This document shows positions 15,024-23,548 of a stretch of DNA of 64,000 nt, one piece after another. The DNA comes from Bradyrhizobium sp. 21 (GTDB lineage: Bacteria; Pseudomonadota; Alphaproteobacteria; Rhizobiales; Xanthobacteraceae): NCBI RefSeq assembly GCF_023073335.1, contig NZ_JADPJG010000028.1, positions 62,001-126,000 of the forward strand, read 5' to 3'. Both the position numbers and the translations under genes were made by a program. The notes below the pieces were generated by a model, which was not told the origin of the DNA, searched no databases, and worked only from the letters and a program-made list of their open reading frames with translations. Positions within the stretch are counted from its first letter, which is position 1, and each line of letters opens with the position of its first letter.

Positions 15024-16264
15024 AGCGAACCTTGGGCCCGCTTCTCCACGTTGGCGCTGCGGGCCGGCACGCCGAACTCCTTGCGGCAGACCTCCGCCAG
15101 CACGGCGACGCCCTCGCGGATCTGCTGATGCGAAGGGCTCGCAAAGCACAGCCGCAGCCGCGAGCTGGAATGGCTTTTGTCGGTCGACCATTCCGGCCCA
15201 GGATTGATCGATACGCCGGCCGCGAGCGCGGCCTGATACAGCTTCAGCGTATCGACCTGGTCGGGCAGCTTCACCCAAAGGAAGATGCCGCCCTTCGGCT
15301 CCTCGAACTCGGCCGCAGTGCCGAATTGCTCATTGAGGGCTTCCATCAGCGTGTCGAGCTTGGTGCGCAGCGCCTTCGTCAGCGCCGGCACGTGGGTCGA
15401 AAAATGCGGCTTGCAATAGGTGGCGAGCACCATCTGCTCCAGTGCGCCGGAGCCGGCGTCGGTCTTCAGTGCCAGCATCCGCGACATCACCTCCCAGGGC
15501 GCGACGATGAAGCCGACGCGCAGCGCCGGCGCGATCGATTTCGAGAACGAGCCGATATGGATCACGCCGCCATTCGGGCTCATCGCATAGAGCGCCGGCG
15601 GCCGCTGTCCCGACCAGACGAGATCGGCATAGCAATCGTCCTCGAAGATCGGCACGCCGTATTCCGCCGACAGCCGCAACAGCTCCGCGCGGCGGCCCTC
15701 CGGCATGATGCTGCCGGTCGGGTTCTGCACCGTCGGAATGGTGTAGATGTATTTCGGCCGGATGCCGCGGCCCTTGAGGTCGGCCAGCGCCGTGGCCAGC
15801 ACGTCCATGCGCATGCCGTCCTTGTCGAGCGGGATGCCAACCACATTGACTCCAAGCCGTGCCAAACGGGTTAGCGAGCCCTGATAGCTATCCTGCTCGA
15901 AGATCACGGTATCGCCGCGCGTCAGCAGCGTGGCGTTGACGAGGTCGAGCGCTTGCAGCGAGCCGGACACGATCAGGAGATCGTCGACCGTGCAGTTGAT
16001 GCCGGCATCGCGCTTCAGTTTTGTCACCAGGAATTCGCGCAAGGGCAGATAGCCCTGCGGACCATGTGCCAGCCCGTAAGTAGCAAGCGAGCGGCCTTCG
16101 CGTCGCAGAGCCAGGTTGGCCGCCTCGATCAATTGATCGAGCGGCACCTGCTCGGAGTCATTGTTGCCGCCGACAAAACTGTACTTGGCGAGGCCCGTCC
16201 AGCGCGCAGAGGGGGCCGGCAGCCCTGCGGGAAACAGGGGCGCGAAATCGAAGCTGGACGTCAT
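15020..16264 (-). CDS. PLP-dependent aminotransferase, LysN/2-aminoadipate transaminase type
   Basis: A 414-residue fold-type I aminotransferase. The PLP lysine is in IGSFSKSIAPALRVGF near residue 240; EDDCYADLVW (Asp/Tyr contacts to PLP) and TIPTVQNPTGSIM precede it, and a C-terminal SSSRLRLCFASP gives the substrate-carboxylate Arg. It has the aminotransferase half of MocR proteins without the DNA-binding domain, as in LysN, 2-aminoadipate and valine-pyruvate-like transaminases. The exact amino acid is not readable. A 13-bp palindrome lies about 85 bases upstream. Confidence 0.82.
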   Translation of the reverse strand: MTSSFDFAPLFPAGLPAPSARWTGLAKYSFVGGNNDSEQVPLDQLIEAANLALRREGRSLATYGLAHGPQGYLPLREFLVTKLKRDAGINCTVDDLLIVSGSLQALDLVNATLLTRGDTVIFEQDSYQGSLTRLARLGVNVVGIPLDKDGMRMDVLATALADLKGRGIRPKYIYTIPTVQNPTGSIMPEGRRAELLRLSAEYGVPIFEDDCYADLVWSGQRPPALYAMSPNGGVIHIGSFSKSIAPALRVGFIVAPWEVMSRMLALKTDAGSGALEQMVLATYCKPHFSTHVPALTKALRTKLDTLMEALNEQFGTAAEFEEPKGGIFLWVKLPDQVDTLKLYQAALAAGVSINPGPEWSTDKSHSSSRLRLCFASPSHQQIREGVAVLAEVCRKEFGVPARSANVEKRAQGSL

Positions 16265-16345
16265 GGGAGCGTTCCTCGTGGTTTTTATTGAGTGGTTGTT
16301 TTTATTGGGCGGCCAGCCTGCTGCCGACCGGGCGCCGCGATTTCG

Positions 16346-16358
16346 ATGATGTCATCAT
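16346..16358. promoter_or_regulatory. Perfect palindrome upstream of the aminotransferase gene
   Basis: ATGATG-T-CATCAT is a perfect 6-bp inverted repeat around one base, about 85 bases upstream of the start at 16264. It has the look of a GntR- or Lrp-type operator. No regulator has been matched to it. Confidence 0.35.
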
Positions 16359-16479
16359 GCCAGTGTTTTGCCCGACGCGTCAAACAAAATTCGTAAAATC
16401 CGCATACGCGTCGCGTAGGCCGGCAAGTCATTGATTTTGCGGGTTGGGCCTACTGTGCATGGGGTTGTTTTCGGGTTTT

Positions 16480-17007
16480 CTATTTTTTCCCCGCCGTCCT
16501 CGTCGGACGACCTTGGCTGATAAAAGCGTAATGCGCATTGGCGACTCCGCCAACCATCAAGGCCTCGACTGCGGGCTCGGCGATCTCGCCTGTAGCCGCC
16601 CAGTCGACGAGGAAGTTGGCTCCGGTCCCGCCGCGGACGTCGTCGGTCGGAATGAAGATCGAGACGGTGGCGAGCGGCTTCAGCGCGACCGGCGCCTTCA
16701 GATAGCTCTCGACCTGCTTGCCTGCGGTATCGAAATAGGCGATGCGCTTGACCACCAGCGCCTGGGTCTCGGAGGCGTTGTGGATGCTCAAGGTCACCGA
16801 GAAATCGACGCGCAGCTTGCCCTGGCTCATCGCCACGCTGGAATAGGCCGGCACGTAGAAGCCGCCGGAGACGGCGAGCTCCTCCTTTGGCACCGCAGTA
16901 AGCGAATCGGCAGAACTCTGCTCGACATTGACTTTGGGCTGCGCGAGCGCGGGCTGTGCGGACGCGAGCGGGCATAGCAGCATTGCAACGGCGAGCCCCG
17001 TCCGCAT
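16480..17007 (-). CDS. DUF3124 exported protein
   Basis: A 175-residue protein starting MRTGLAVAMLLCPLASAQPA with a signal peptide. The mature part has YVPAYSSVAMSQGKLRVDFS, TLSIHNASETQALVVKRIAYFDT and an Ig-like run ending NFLVDWAATGEIAEPAVEAL, matching DUF3124, a beta-sandwich family of unknown function. The start chosen is the ATG before the signal peptide; upstream in-frame Mets would overlap the divergent antiporter gene. Head-to-head with the KefB-type gene only 67 bases away. Confidence 0.75.
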   Translation of the reverse strand: MRTGLAVAMLLCPLASAQPALAQPKVNVEQSSADSLTAVPKEELAVSGGFYVPAYSSVAMSQGKLRVDFSVTLSIHNASETQALVVKRIAYFDTAGKQVESYLKAPVALKPLATVSIFIPTDDVRGGTGANFLVDWAATGEIAEPAVEALMVGGVANAHYAFISQGRPTRTAGKK

Positions 17008-17074
17008 GTGACGAATTGCTCGCTTGCCGCGCCGCACTCGATCACTAGGGTGCGGCAAAACGGACCCATCTGGC

Positions 17075-18802
17075 ATGCACGAGCTCATTCGCGACATCAC
17101 TCTCTGTATCCTGTTTGCCTGGATGCTGGGCCTGCTCGCCCATTTCAGCAGGCAGCCGCTGATCCTGGCCTACCTTATCGCCGGCTTCTGCATAGGTCCA
17201 TTCGGCGCCGGCTGGGTCAAGTCGCAGGAATCGATCAGCGTCATCTCCGAGCTCGGCCTGATCTTCATGCTGTTCATGATCGGGCTCGAGATCGACCTGA
17301 AGAAGATCGTGCGGGCGGGAAAGGTGATCCTGTTCGCCGCGGGCGGCCAGCTCGTCGGCGGCTGCCTGCTCGGGGTGCTGTTCTTCGCAGGCATCGGCTT
17401 GTCGCTCGGCGGCGGGCAGTTTGATGCGGTCTATCTCTGCGTGGCCTGCGCGCTGTCGAGCACCGTCATCATCGTCAAGGTGCTCTACGAGAAACGCGAG
17501 CTCGACACGCTGCCCGGCCGCATCACGCTCGGCGTGCTGGTGCTGCAGGACATCTTCGCCATCCTGTTCCTGGCGGTGCAGCCGAGCCTCGCCAATCTGG
17601 AAGTCAGCGTCATCCTGCTGTCGATCGGCCGTGTCGCGGTGCTGGTCGCAGCGGCGCTGCTGGTCAGCCGCTACGTGCTGCCGCGCCTGTTTCACCAGAT
17701 CGCCCGCCGCCCCGAGCTGATCCTGCTCGGTGCGCTCGCCTGGTGCTTCCTGGTCGCCGAGACCGCCGAGCGGCTGTCGCTGTCGCGCGAGATGGGCGCC
17801 CTGATCGCCGGCGTCTCGCTCTCGACCTTTCCCTACGCGCTCGACGTCACCGCCAAGGTCACCACGCTGCGCGACTTCTTCATCACGCTGTTCTTCGTCG
17901 CGCTCGGCATGACCATTCCGGTGCCCGGTCTCTCCGTGATCGGGCTGGCGCTGATGATCGCGGCATTCACGGTGGTGAGCCGCCTCGTCACCACCTTCGC
18001 CCCGCTCTATCTGATGAAGCAGGGCCTGCGCGCCAGCCTGCTGCCGGCCCTGAACCTCGCGCAGATCTCCGAATTCTCGCTGGTGGTGATCCAGACCGGG
18101 GTCGCCGACCACCACATCGCGGCCGAGACGGCCAATGCGGCCTCCTTCGCCTTCGTGGTTTTGGCCGTGCTCTCGACCTTTGCGATGAGCCGCAGTGACG
18201 AGATCACCCGCTGGGCGATCGGTCCCCTGAAGCGGATCGGCTTGAAGGACCTCGACGACGGCGCGCACGGCGAGGAGGGGAGCGAGGGCGGCCATGGCGA
18301 GGCCCGCCGCATCGTCATCCTCGGCTTCTTCCGCGCGGCGAGCGCGCTATTGGCCGAGATCGAACGGCAGGCCCCGGTGCTGCTCGAGCAGATCACCGTG
18401 ATCGACTTCAACCCCAATGTGTACCAGACCCTGCTGTCGCGCGGCCTGCACGTGATCTATGGCGACATCAGCAGCGCCGACACGCTGCTCCATGCCGGAA
18501 TCGGCAAGTCCGAGATGATCATCCTCAGCGTGCCGGATGCGCTTCTGAAGGGCGCCAGCAACGCGAAGCTAGTCCGCCACGTCCGCACCCTCAACCCGAC
18601 CGCCATGATCATTGCCACGGCCGATCTCTTGTCGGATGTGGGCGAGCTCTATGCGGCCGGCGCCAGTTACGTCACGGTGACCCGGCTCAGCGACGCCCAT
18701 GAACTGTTGACCGTGATCGAGGCCGCCCAGGCCGGCCTTCTGGCCGACAAGCGCGCCGAGCTCGATCAGCGGCTCGGGGAGCGGCGCGAAGTGTTGCCCT
18801 GA
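17075..18802 (+). CDS. KefB-type monovalent cation:proton antiporter (CPA2) with RCK-like C-terminus
   Basis: A 575-residue inner-membrane protein. About twelve membrane segments span residues 5-375: FSRQPLILAYLIAGFCIGPF, LGLIFMLFMIGLEID (the conserved MFxxGLE block), VLVLQDIFAILFL and REMGALIAGVSLSTFPYA. A cytosolic Rossmann-like domain follows (RRIVILGFFRAASALLAEIE). Such RCK/TrkA-N domains usually have GxGxxG; here the sequence is GFFRAAS, so nucleotide binding may be lost or altered. K+/H+ or Na+/H+ exchange is inferred. The ATG at 17075 opens at the first membrane helix; an earlier Met adds a charged stretch. Confidence 0.85.
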   Translation: MHELIRDITLCILFAWMLGLLAHFSRQPLILAYLIAGFCIGPFGAGWVKSQESISVISELGLIFMLFMIGLEIDLKKIVRAGKVILFAAGGQLVGGCLLGVLFFAGIGLSLGGGQFDAVYLCVACALSSTVIIVKVLYEKRELDTLPGRITLGVLVLQDIFAILFLAVQPSLANLEVSVILLSIGRVAVLVAAALLVSRYVLPRLFHQIARRPELILLGALAWCFLVAETAERLSLSREMGALIAGVSLSTFPYALDVTAKVTTLRDFFITLFFVALGMTIPVPGLSVIGLALMIAAFTVVSRLVTTFAPLYLMKQGLRASLLPALNLAQISEFSLVVIQTGVADHHIAAETANAASFAFVVLAVLSTFAMSRSDEITRWAIGPLKRIGLKDLDDGAHGEEGSEGGHGEARRIVILGFFRAASALLAEIERQAPVLLEQITVIDFNPNVYQTLLSRGLHVIYGDISSADTLLHAGIGKSEMIILSVPDALLKGASNAKLVRHVRTLNPTAMIIATADLLSDVGELYAAGASYVTVTRLSDAHELLTVIEAAQAGLLADKRAELDQRLGERREVLP

Positions 18803-18978
18803 CGGCACCCGGCAGCCTTCCTCCCGCGGCATCCGCGCCTACATCCCTGGTATGCTCGGTGCAAGCCTGAAGCCGCTTATCAGGCCCGCTACCCGGAATA
18901 TGCGGTTGCATCCAGGACACTAGCGCCCCGGCCCAAGTCCGGCTAAGCCTCCCGCTCATAACCGATAGAGATTGGGAA

Positions 18979-20055
18979 ATGCCCGATAACGTCCAGGAAG
19001 TCTTGCAGGCCTTCGCCCGGGGTGAGCTCGTGGTCGTCACCGACGACGAGGACCGCGAGGGCGAGGGCGACCTGATCGTCGCCGCCTCGCTCTGTACCGC
19101 CGAGAAGATGGCATTCATCATTCGCCACACCTCCGGCATCGTCTGCGCGCCTGTGACCACCGAGGATGCGCGCCGCCTCCGGCTCGATCCGATGGTCGCT
19201 CACAACGATTCCGCGCACACCACGGCGTTCACGGTCTCGATCGACTACAAGCCTGACGGCGGCACCGGCATCTCGGCCGAGGAGCGCGCCTCGTGCTGCC
19301 GCGCGCTGTCCAATCCCAATGCCGGCGCCAACGATTTCGCCCGTCCCGGCCACATCTTCCCGCTGATCGCCAAGGACGGCGGCGTGCTGCTGCGCTCCGG
19401 CCATACCGAGGCGGCGGTCGACCTCTGCAAGCTCTCCGGCCTGCCGCCGGTGGGCGTCATCAGCGAATTGATGAACGACGACGGCAGCGTGATGAAGGGC
19501 GAGCAGGTCGCCCGCTTCGCCGCCCAGCACAAGCTCAAACACGTCACCATCGCCGACATGATCGCCTACCGCCAGGCGCGCGAGAAGCTGATCGAGCGGG
19601 TCTCGACCTTCGTCACCGAGAGCCCGATCGGTCCCTTGCAGGGCTATGCCTATCGCTCGCCGTTCGATTCCATCGCCCACGTCGCCTTCGTCTATAACGG
19701 TGTCGGTGACGGCAAGAACGTGCTGACGCGCTTCCACAAGCCGAACATCGTCAGGGACACCTTTACCGGCCACAAGCGCATGGCGGCCGTGCTCGAGCAG
19801 TTCAAGAAGTCCGGCCGTGGCGTGCTGGTTTATCTGCGCGACGGTGCGGCCGGTGTCCCCGTGGCGCCGTTGCCCGAGGAGAGCGCGACCGAGGCCGACC
19901 GCAACCGCCAGTGGCGCGAAGTCGGCGTCGGTGCGCAGATCCTGCGCGATCTCGGCGTCACCTCGATCCGGCATCTCACCTCTTCGGTGCACGACTACAA
20001 GGGCCTGTCGGGCTTCGGCATCGAGATCGTCGCCAACGAGCAGCTCGAAAGCTAG
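18979..20055 (+). CDS. ribB: 3,4-dihydroxy-2-butanone-4-phosphate synthase with degenerate GTP cyclohydrolase II domain (RibBX type)
   Basis: A 358-residue protein. Residues 1-205 are a complete RibB: DDEDREGEGDL (metal-binding acidic loop), TSGIVCAP, FARPGHIFPL, GGVLLRSGHTEAAVDL and GVISELMNDDG. RibB makes the four-carbon riboflavin precursor from ribulose 5-phosphate. Residues 206-358 align with GTP cyclohydrolase II in length and position but contain no cysteine, so the three Zn ligands of RibA are absent. This is the RibBX form, and GTP cyclohydrolase activity must come from another gene. No FMN riboswitch was found in the 176-base leader. Confidence 0.88.
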   Translation: MPDNVQEVLQAFARGELVVVTDDEDREGEGDLIVAASLCTAEKMAFIIRHTSGIVCAPVTTEDARRLRLDPMVAHNDSAHTTAFTVSIDYKPDGGTGISAEERASCCRALSNPNAGANDFARPGHIFPLIAKDGGVLLRSGHTEAAVDLCKLSGLPPVGVISELMNDDGSVMKGEQVARFAAQHKLKHVTIADMIAYRQAREKLIERVSTFVTESPIGPLQGYAYRSPFDSIAHVAFVYNGVGDGKNVLTRFHKPNIVRDTFTGHKRMAAVLEQFKKSGRGVLVYLRDGAAGVPVAPLPEESATEADRNRQWREVGVGAQILRDLGVTSIRHLTSSVHDYKGLSGFGIEIVANEQLES

Positions 20056-20060
20056 CGCTG

Positions 20061-20105
20061 TCATTCCGGGGGGCGCGATGCGCATTCCCGGGATTCACGC
20101 AGGCC
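20061..20105. repeat. Fragment of a Bradyrhizobium-type palindromic intergenic repeat
   Basis: The sequence GTCATTCCGGGG...TTCCCGGGAT right after the ribB stop has the form of a short palindromic repeat common between rhizobial genes. The match is to a general pattern and imperfect. Confidence 0.35.
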
Positions 20106-20192
20106 CGTACATCTGCAACGCAATTGCACTTGTTGCCGCGGCGCTTTACTTTGTCGGACAAATTTTGACGGAACCAGACGAAAGGACGTTTC

Positions 20193-21407
20193 ATGACCGC
20201 GCGCCCTCAGGCCAAGGACAAGCCGGCTTCGGCTTCTTTCCAGTGGGACGATCCGTTCCTGCTCGACGAGCAGCTCACCGAAGACGAGCGCATGGTGCGC
20301 GACACCGCGCGCGCCTACGCCCAGGACAAGCTGCAGCCGCGCGTCACCAAGGCCTATCTCGAAGAGAAGACCGACCGCGAGATTTTCAATGAGATGGGCG
20401 AGCTCGGCCTGATCGGCATCACGCTGCCTGAAGAATACGGCTGCGCGAACGCGAGCTATGTCGCCTATGGCCTCGTCGCGCGCGAGATCGAGCGGGTGGA
20501 CTCGGGCTACCGCTCGATGAACTCGGTGCAGTCCTCGCTGGTGATGTACCCGATCTACGCCTATGGCGACGAGAACCAGCGCAAGAAGTACCTGCCCAAG
20601 CTCGCCAGCGGCGAGTGGGTCGGCTGCTTCGGCCTGACCGAACCCGACGCCGGCTCCGATCCGGCCGGCATGAAGACCCGTGCCGAGAAGGTCTCGGACG
20701 GCTACCGCCTGACCGGCAGCAAGATGTGGATATCGAACGCGCCGATCGCCGACGTGTTCGTGGTCTGGGCCAAATCGGCCGAGCACGACAACCAGATCCG
20801 CGGCTTCGTGCTGGAGAAGGGCATGAAGGGCCTCTCCGCGCCGAAGATCGGCGGCAAGCTGTCGCTCCGCGCCTCGATCACCGGCGAGGTCGTGATGGAC
20901 GGCGTCGTGGTGCCGGAAGATGCGCTGCTGCCCAACGTCTCCGGCCTCAAGGGCCCGTTCGGCTGCCTCAACCGCGCCCGCTACGGTATCTCCTGGGGTG
21001 TGCTCGGCGCCGCCGAGGACTGCATGCACCGCGCCCGCCAATACACGCTCGACCGCAAGCAGTTCGGCAAGCCGCTCGCCGCGACCCAGCTTGTGCAGAA
21101 GAAGCTCGCGGACATGCAAACCGAGATCGCGCTGGGCCTGCAGGGCTCGCTTCGCGTCGGCCGCCTGATGGACGAAGGCAAGTTCGCCCCCGAGATGATC
21201 TCGATCATGAAGCGCAACAATTGCGGCAAGGCGCTCGATATCGCCCGCGTCGCGCGCGACATGCACGGCGGCAACGGCATCTCGGCCGAGTACCACGTGA
21301 TGCGCCACGTCCATAACCTCGAGACGGTCAATACCTACGAGGGCACCCACGACGTCCACGCCTTGATCCTGGGCCGCGCGATCACCGGCATTCAGGCGTT
21401 TTTCTGA
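20193..21407 (+). CDS. gcdH: Glutaryl-CoA dehydrogenase
   Basis: A 404-residue acyl-CoA dehydrogenase. GcdH-specific blocks are visible: TLPEEYGCANASYVAYGLVA, RVDSGYRSMNSVQSSLVMYP and, at the C-terminus, NTYEGTHDVHALILGRAITG holding the catalytic Glu. FGLTEPDAGSDP and KMWISNAPIADVFVVWAK bind FAD. It oxidatively decarboxylates glutaryl-CoA to crotonyl-CoA in lysine, tryptophan and aromatic catabolism, passing electrons to ETF. The start at 20193 follows GAAAGGACG. No neighbour of the lysine pathway is next to it. Confidence 0.9.
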   Translation: MTARPQAKDKPASASFQWDDPFLLDEQLTEDERMVRDTARAYAQDKLQPRVTKAYLEEKTDREIFNEMGELGLIGITLPEEYGCANASYVAYGLVAREIERVDSGYRSMNSVQSSLVMYPIYAYGDENQRKKYLPKLASGEWVGCFGLTEPDAGSDPAGMKTRAEKVSDGYRLTGSKMWISNAPIADVFVVWAKSAEHDNQIRGFVLEKGMKGLSAPKIGGKLSLRASITGEVVMDGVVVPEDALLPNVSGLKGPFGCLNRARYGISWGVLGAAEDCMHRARQYTLDRKQFGKPLAATQLVQKKLADMQTEIALGLQGSLRVGRLMDEGKFAPEMISIMKRNNCGKALDIARVARDMHGGNGISAEYHVMRHVHNLETVNTYEGTHDVHALILGRAITGIQAFF

Positions 21408-21439
21408 GCGCCTCGACTTCGTAGTGGCTGTTTTGCTCC

Positions 21440-21563
21440 GCTGTCATCGTCCGCCCCGTGCGCTCTAGCGCACTGCGGCGGACGATAGAGTATCCCAGAG
21501 ACCTCGCCTTCGCCTCAGGCGCCGCGGCGTACTGGATACCCCGCTTTCGCGGGGTATGACGAA
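21440..21563. repeat. Composite palindromic intergenic repeat
   Basis: Two hairpins lie in 125 bases. The first pairs TCGTCCGCC with GGCGGACGA (about 21447-21485) and contains an inner TGCGCT/AGCGCA stem. The second, ATACCCCGC-TTTC-GCGGGGTAT at 21536-21557, is the familiar rhizobial repeat ending GGGTATGACGAA. The element fills the gap between gcdH and the metallo-hydrolase gene and could also act as a terminator. Confidence 0.65.
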
Positions 21564-21591
21564 GAGTGGGGCGGTACGAATTGGAAGTGCC

Positions 21592-22515
21592 ATGTCCGAC
21601 AATGACGACGTCCCGTTCAACCGCAACTTTCCGCTGAAGCCCGGCGTCGTCGAGGAAGTCCGCCCCGGTGTGCGGCGCGTGCTTTGTAACAATCCAAGCC
21701 CGTTCACCTTCACCGGCACGGTCAGCTACATCGTAGGCACGGGCAACGTCGCGATCATCGATCCCGGTCCGGACGACGCGGCGCATGCGGCAGCACTGCT
21801 CGATGCCGTCAACGGCGAGACGGTGAGCCATATCTTCGTCACCCACACCCACCGCGACCATTCGCCGAACACCGCGCGGATCAAGCAGGCGACCGGCGCG
21901 CCCGTTTATGCCGAAGGCCCGCACCGCGCCTCGCGCCCGCGCTTCGAGAGCGAGAAGCACAACCCGGAATCGGGCGCCGACCGCGACTTCGCGCCCGACA
22001 TCAGGATCGCCCATGGCGATATCGTCGAAGGAGACGGCTGGCGGCTCGAGGCCGTGGCGACACCCGGCCATACCGCCAATCACCTCGCCTTCGCCTGGCC
22101 CGAGCGAAAATTCAACTTCGTCGGCGACCACGTGATGGGCTGGTCGACCTCGATCGTGGCGCCGCCCGACGGCTCGATGATCGACTACATGGAATCGCTG
22201 GATCGTCTCGCCGCGCGCGAGGAGGATCTGTATTTCTCCGGCCACGGCCCCGAAATTCCGGACGGCCCGCGCTTCGTGCGCTTCCTGATCCGCCACCGCA
22301 AGGCGCGCGAGGCGTCCATCCTGCACCGTCTCGCCAAGGGCGAGACCGACATCCCGACCATGGTCCGCGCGATCTATATCGGCATCGATCCGAGGCTCAC
22401 CACTGCGGCCGGCTACTCCGTGCTGGCACATCTGGAAGATCTGGTCGCCCGCGGCGTGGTGGCGACGGACGGCGATCCCGTGATTGGCGGAACGTATCGG
22501 ATGGCGAACGCCTAA
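21592..22515 (+). CDS. Metallo-beta-lactamase-fold hydrolase (LACTB2-like)
   Basis: A 307-residue protein with the Zn-binding THTHRDHSP motif (HxHxDH) near residue 86, TPGHTANHLAF near 154, FVGDHVMGW (bridging Asp) near 174 and a C-terminal SGHGPEIPDG His. A helical winged domain at the end (LHRLAKGETDIPTMVRAIYI, then AHLEDLVARGVV) is typical of LACTB2-type hydrolases, which include an RNA endonuclease and thioesterases. The ATG at 21592 has a GGAAG site; the earlier in-frame Met lies within the repeat. Function is probably hydrolysis of an ester or phosphodiester; the substrate is unknown. Confidence 0.82.
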   Translation: MSDNDDVPFNRNFPLKPGVVEEVRPGVRRVLCNNPSPFTFTGTVSYIVGTGNVAIIDPGPDDAAHAAALLDAVNGETVSHIFVTHTHRDHSPNTARIKQATGAPVYAEGPHRASRPRFESEKHNPESGADRDFAPDIRIAHGDIVEGDGWRLEAVATPGHTANHLAFAWPERKFNFVGDHVMGWSTSIVAPPDGSMIDYMESLDRLAAREEDLYFSGHGPEIPDGPRFVRFLIRHRKAREASILHRLAKGETDIPTMVRAIYIGIDPRLTTAAGYSVLAHLEDLVARGVVATDGDPVIGGTYRMANA

Positions 22516-22522
22516 CGCTCCG

Positions 22523-23377
22523 TCACTTCTTCACCGTCTTCGCCGGCGCCTTTGGCGGCGTCACCGGCGTCTTCTTCACCGGTTTGAGCGCGTCCGCATC
22601 GGCGGCGGTGTTGAGGTCGTCGATGAATTTCTTCACGCGCGCGGCGTTGCTGCCGAGGTCGCTCTCGAAATAGCGCGAGGCCGAGCGGATATCGACGCGG
22701 GAATCCTCGCCGTCGGGCACGACCCGGATCGCGATGTCCTCGCGGAAACCCATGATCGGCGAGCGCGCCACCGCCTCGATGCGGCCGATGCGGCGCGGCG
22801 GCTGCGGCGCGCGCTCGTCGATGACCAGCCATTTGCGCTTGTTGACGAGCTGGAGCGCGATCGCATAAGCGCGGTCGACGGTGATTTCGAGCTCGATCGG
22901 CTCGATATCCGGGTAGAACTGACGCTGCTGCTCGGCCGAATAGAGACCGGCATAAACCGCGGTATTGGCGCCATCGCCGGTGCGCAGGCGGGCCAGTGCG
23001 TCGAAGCGCGGCGGGTCGATCGGGTCGGTGGTGATGTCGTGGATCGCCGGCAGCTTGCGGTATTGCAGGCCGAGATAAGCGGGATAAGCGAGGATCGCGC
23101 CGTCGATCAGGAAGGCAAGCAGGATGCGCGCCATGCCGCGCGAGCCGTTCTGCCAGATCGCGGCAAAGCCGGCGAGGCCGAACAGGATCGAGAGCGCCGC
23201 GATTCCGAGCCCGCCAAAGAAGGTCGCGAGCGCCGGCTTCATCTCCAGGAAGCCGAAGCGGAGGATGATGATCGAAACCACCACCGCCACCACCGCGAAC
23301 ACGGCCAGATTGCGCGCCCAGTTCGCGAGGCTGGACACGGGCTCCGACTGATAGGGAGCGGAAAACCTGCGGGCCAT
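22523..23377 (-). CDS. DUF1499 membrane protein
   Basis: A 284-residue protein with about three membrane segments in the first 105 residues (NLAVFAVVAVVVSIIILRFG, FFGGLGIAALSILFGLAGFA, and ILLAFLIDGAILAYP) followed by a soluble DUF1499 domain (VYAGLYSAEQQRQFYPDIEP, then RAYAIALQLVNKRKWLVID and RVDIRSASRYFESDLGSNAA). The last 30 residues are Lys/Pro/Val-rich and probably disordered. DUF1499 has no known reaction; the rhizobial members are envelope proteins. Convergent with the hydrolase gene, with stops 7 bases apart. Confidence 0.8.
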   Translation of the reverse strand: MARRFSAPYQSEPVSSLANWARNLAVFAVVAVVVSIIILRFGFLEMKPALATFFGGLGIAALSILFGLAGFAAIWQNGSRGMARILLAFLIDGAILAYPAYLGLQYRKLPAIHDITTDPIDPPRFDALARLRTGDGANTAVYAGLYSAEQQRQFYPDIEPIELEITVDRAYAIALQLVNKRKWLVIDERAPQPPRRIGRIEAVARSPIMGFREDIAIRVVPDGEDSRVDIRSASRYFESDLGSNAARVKKFIDDLNTAADADALKPVKKTPVTPPKAPAKTVKK

Positions 23378-23548
23378 CGGGTGAGCTCTGCCGGGGTCTT
23401 GGGGGCGGTGCCGGCCGATCTGGCACGACTATGGGCCGTTGAGACCACGGCCCGGGGGCAAATTCAAGGGTTCCCGGGATGTTACAGCCTGTCATCCGGG
23501 TTCGATGCCGCTGGCATCGTCCGGAACGACAGTGTTTGGTTGGGCCGC

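Noticed and set aside
18803..18978. FMN riboswitch before ribB.
   Set aside because: No AGGGTTC-type conserved block or RFN stem pattern was seen in the leader.
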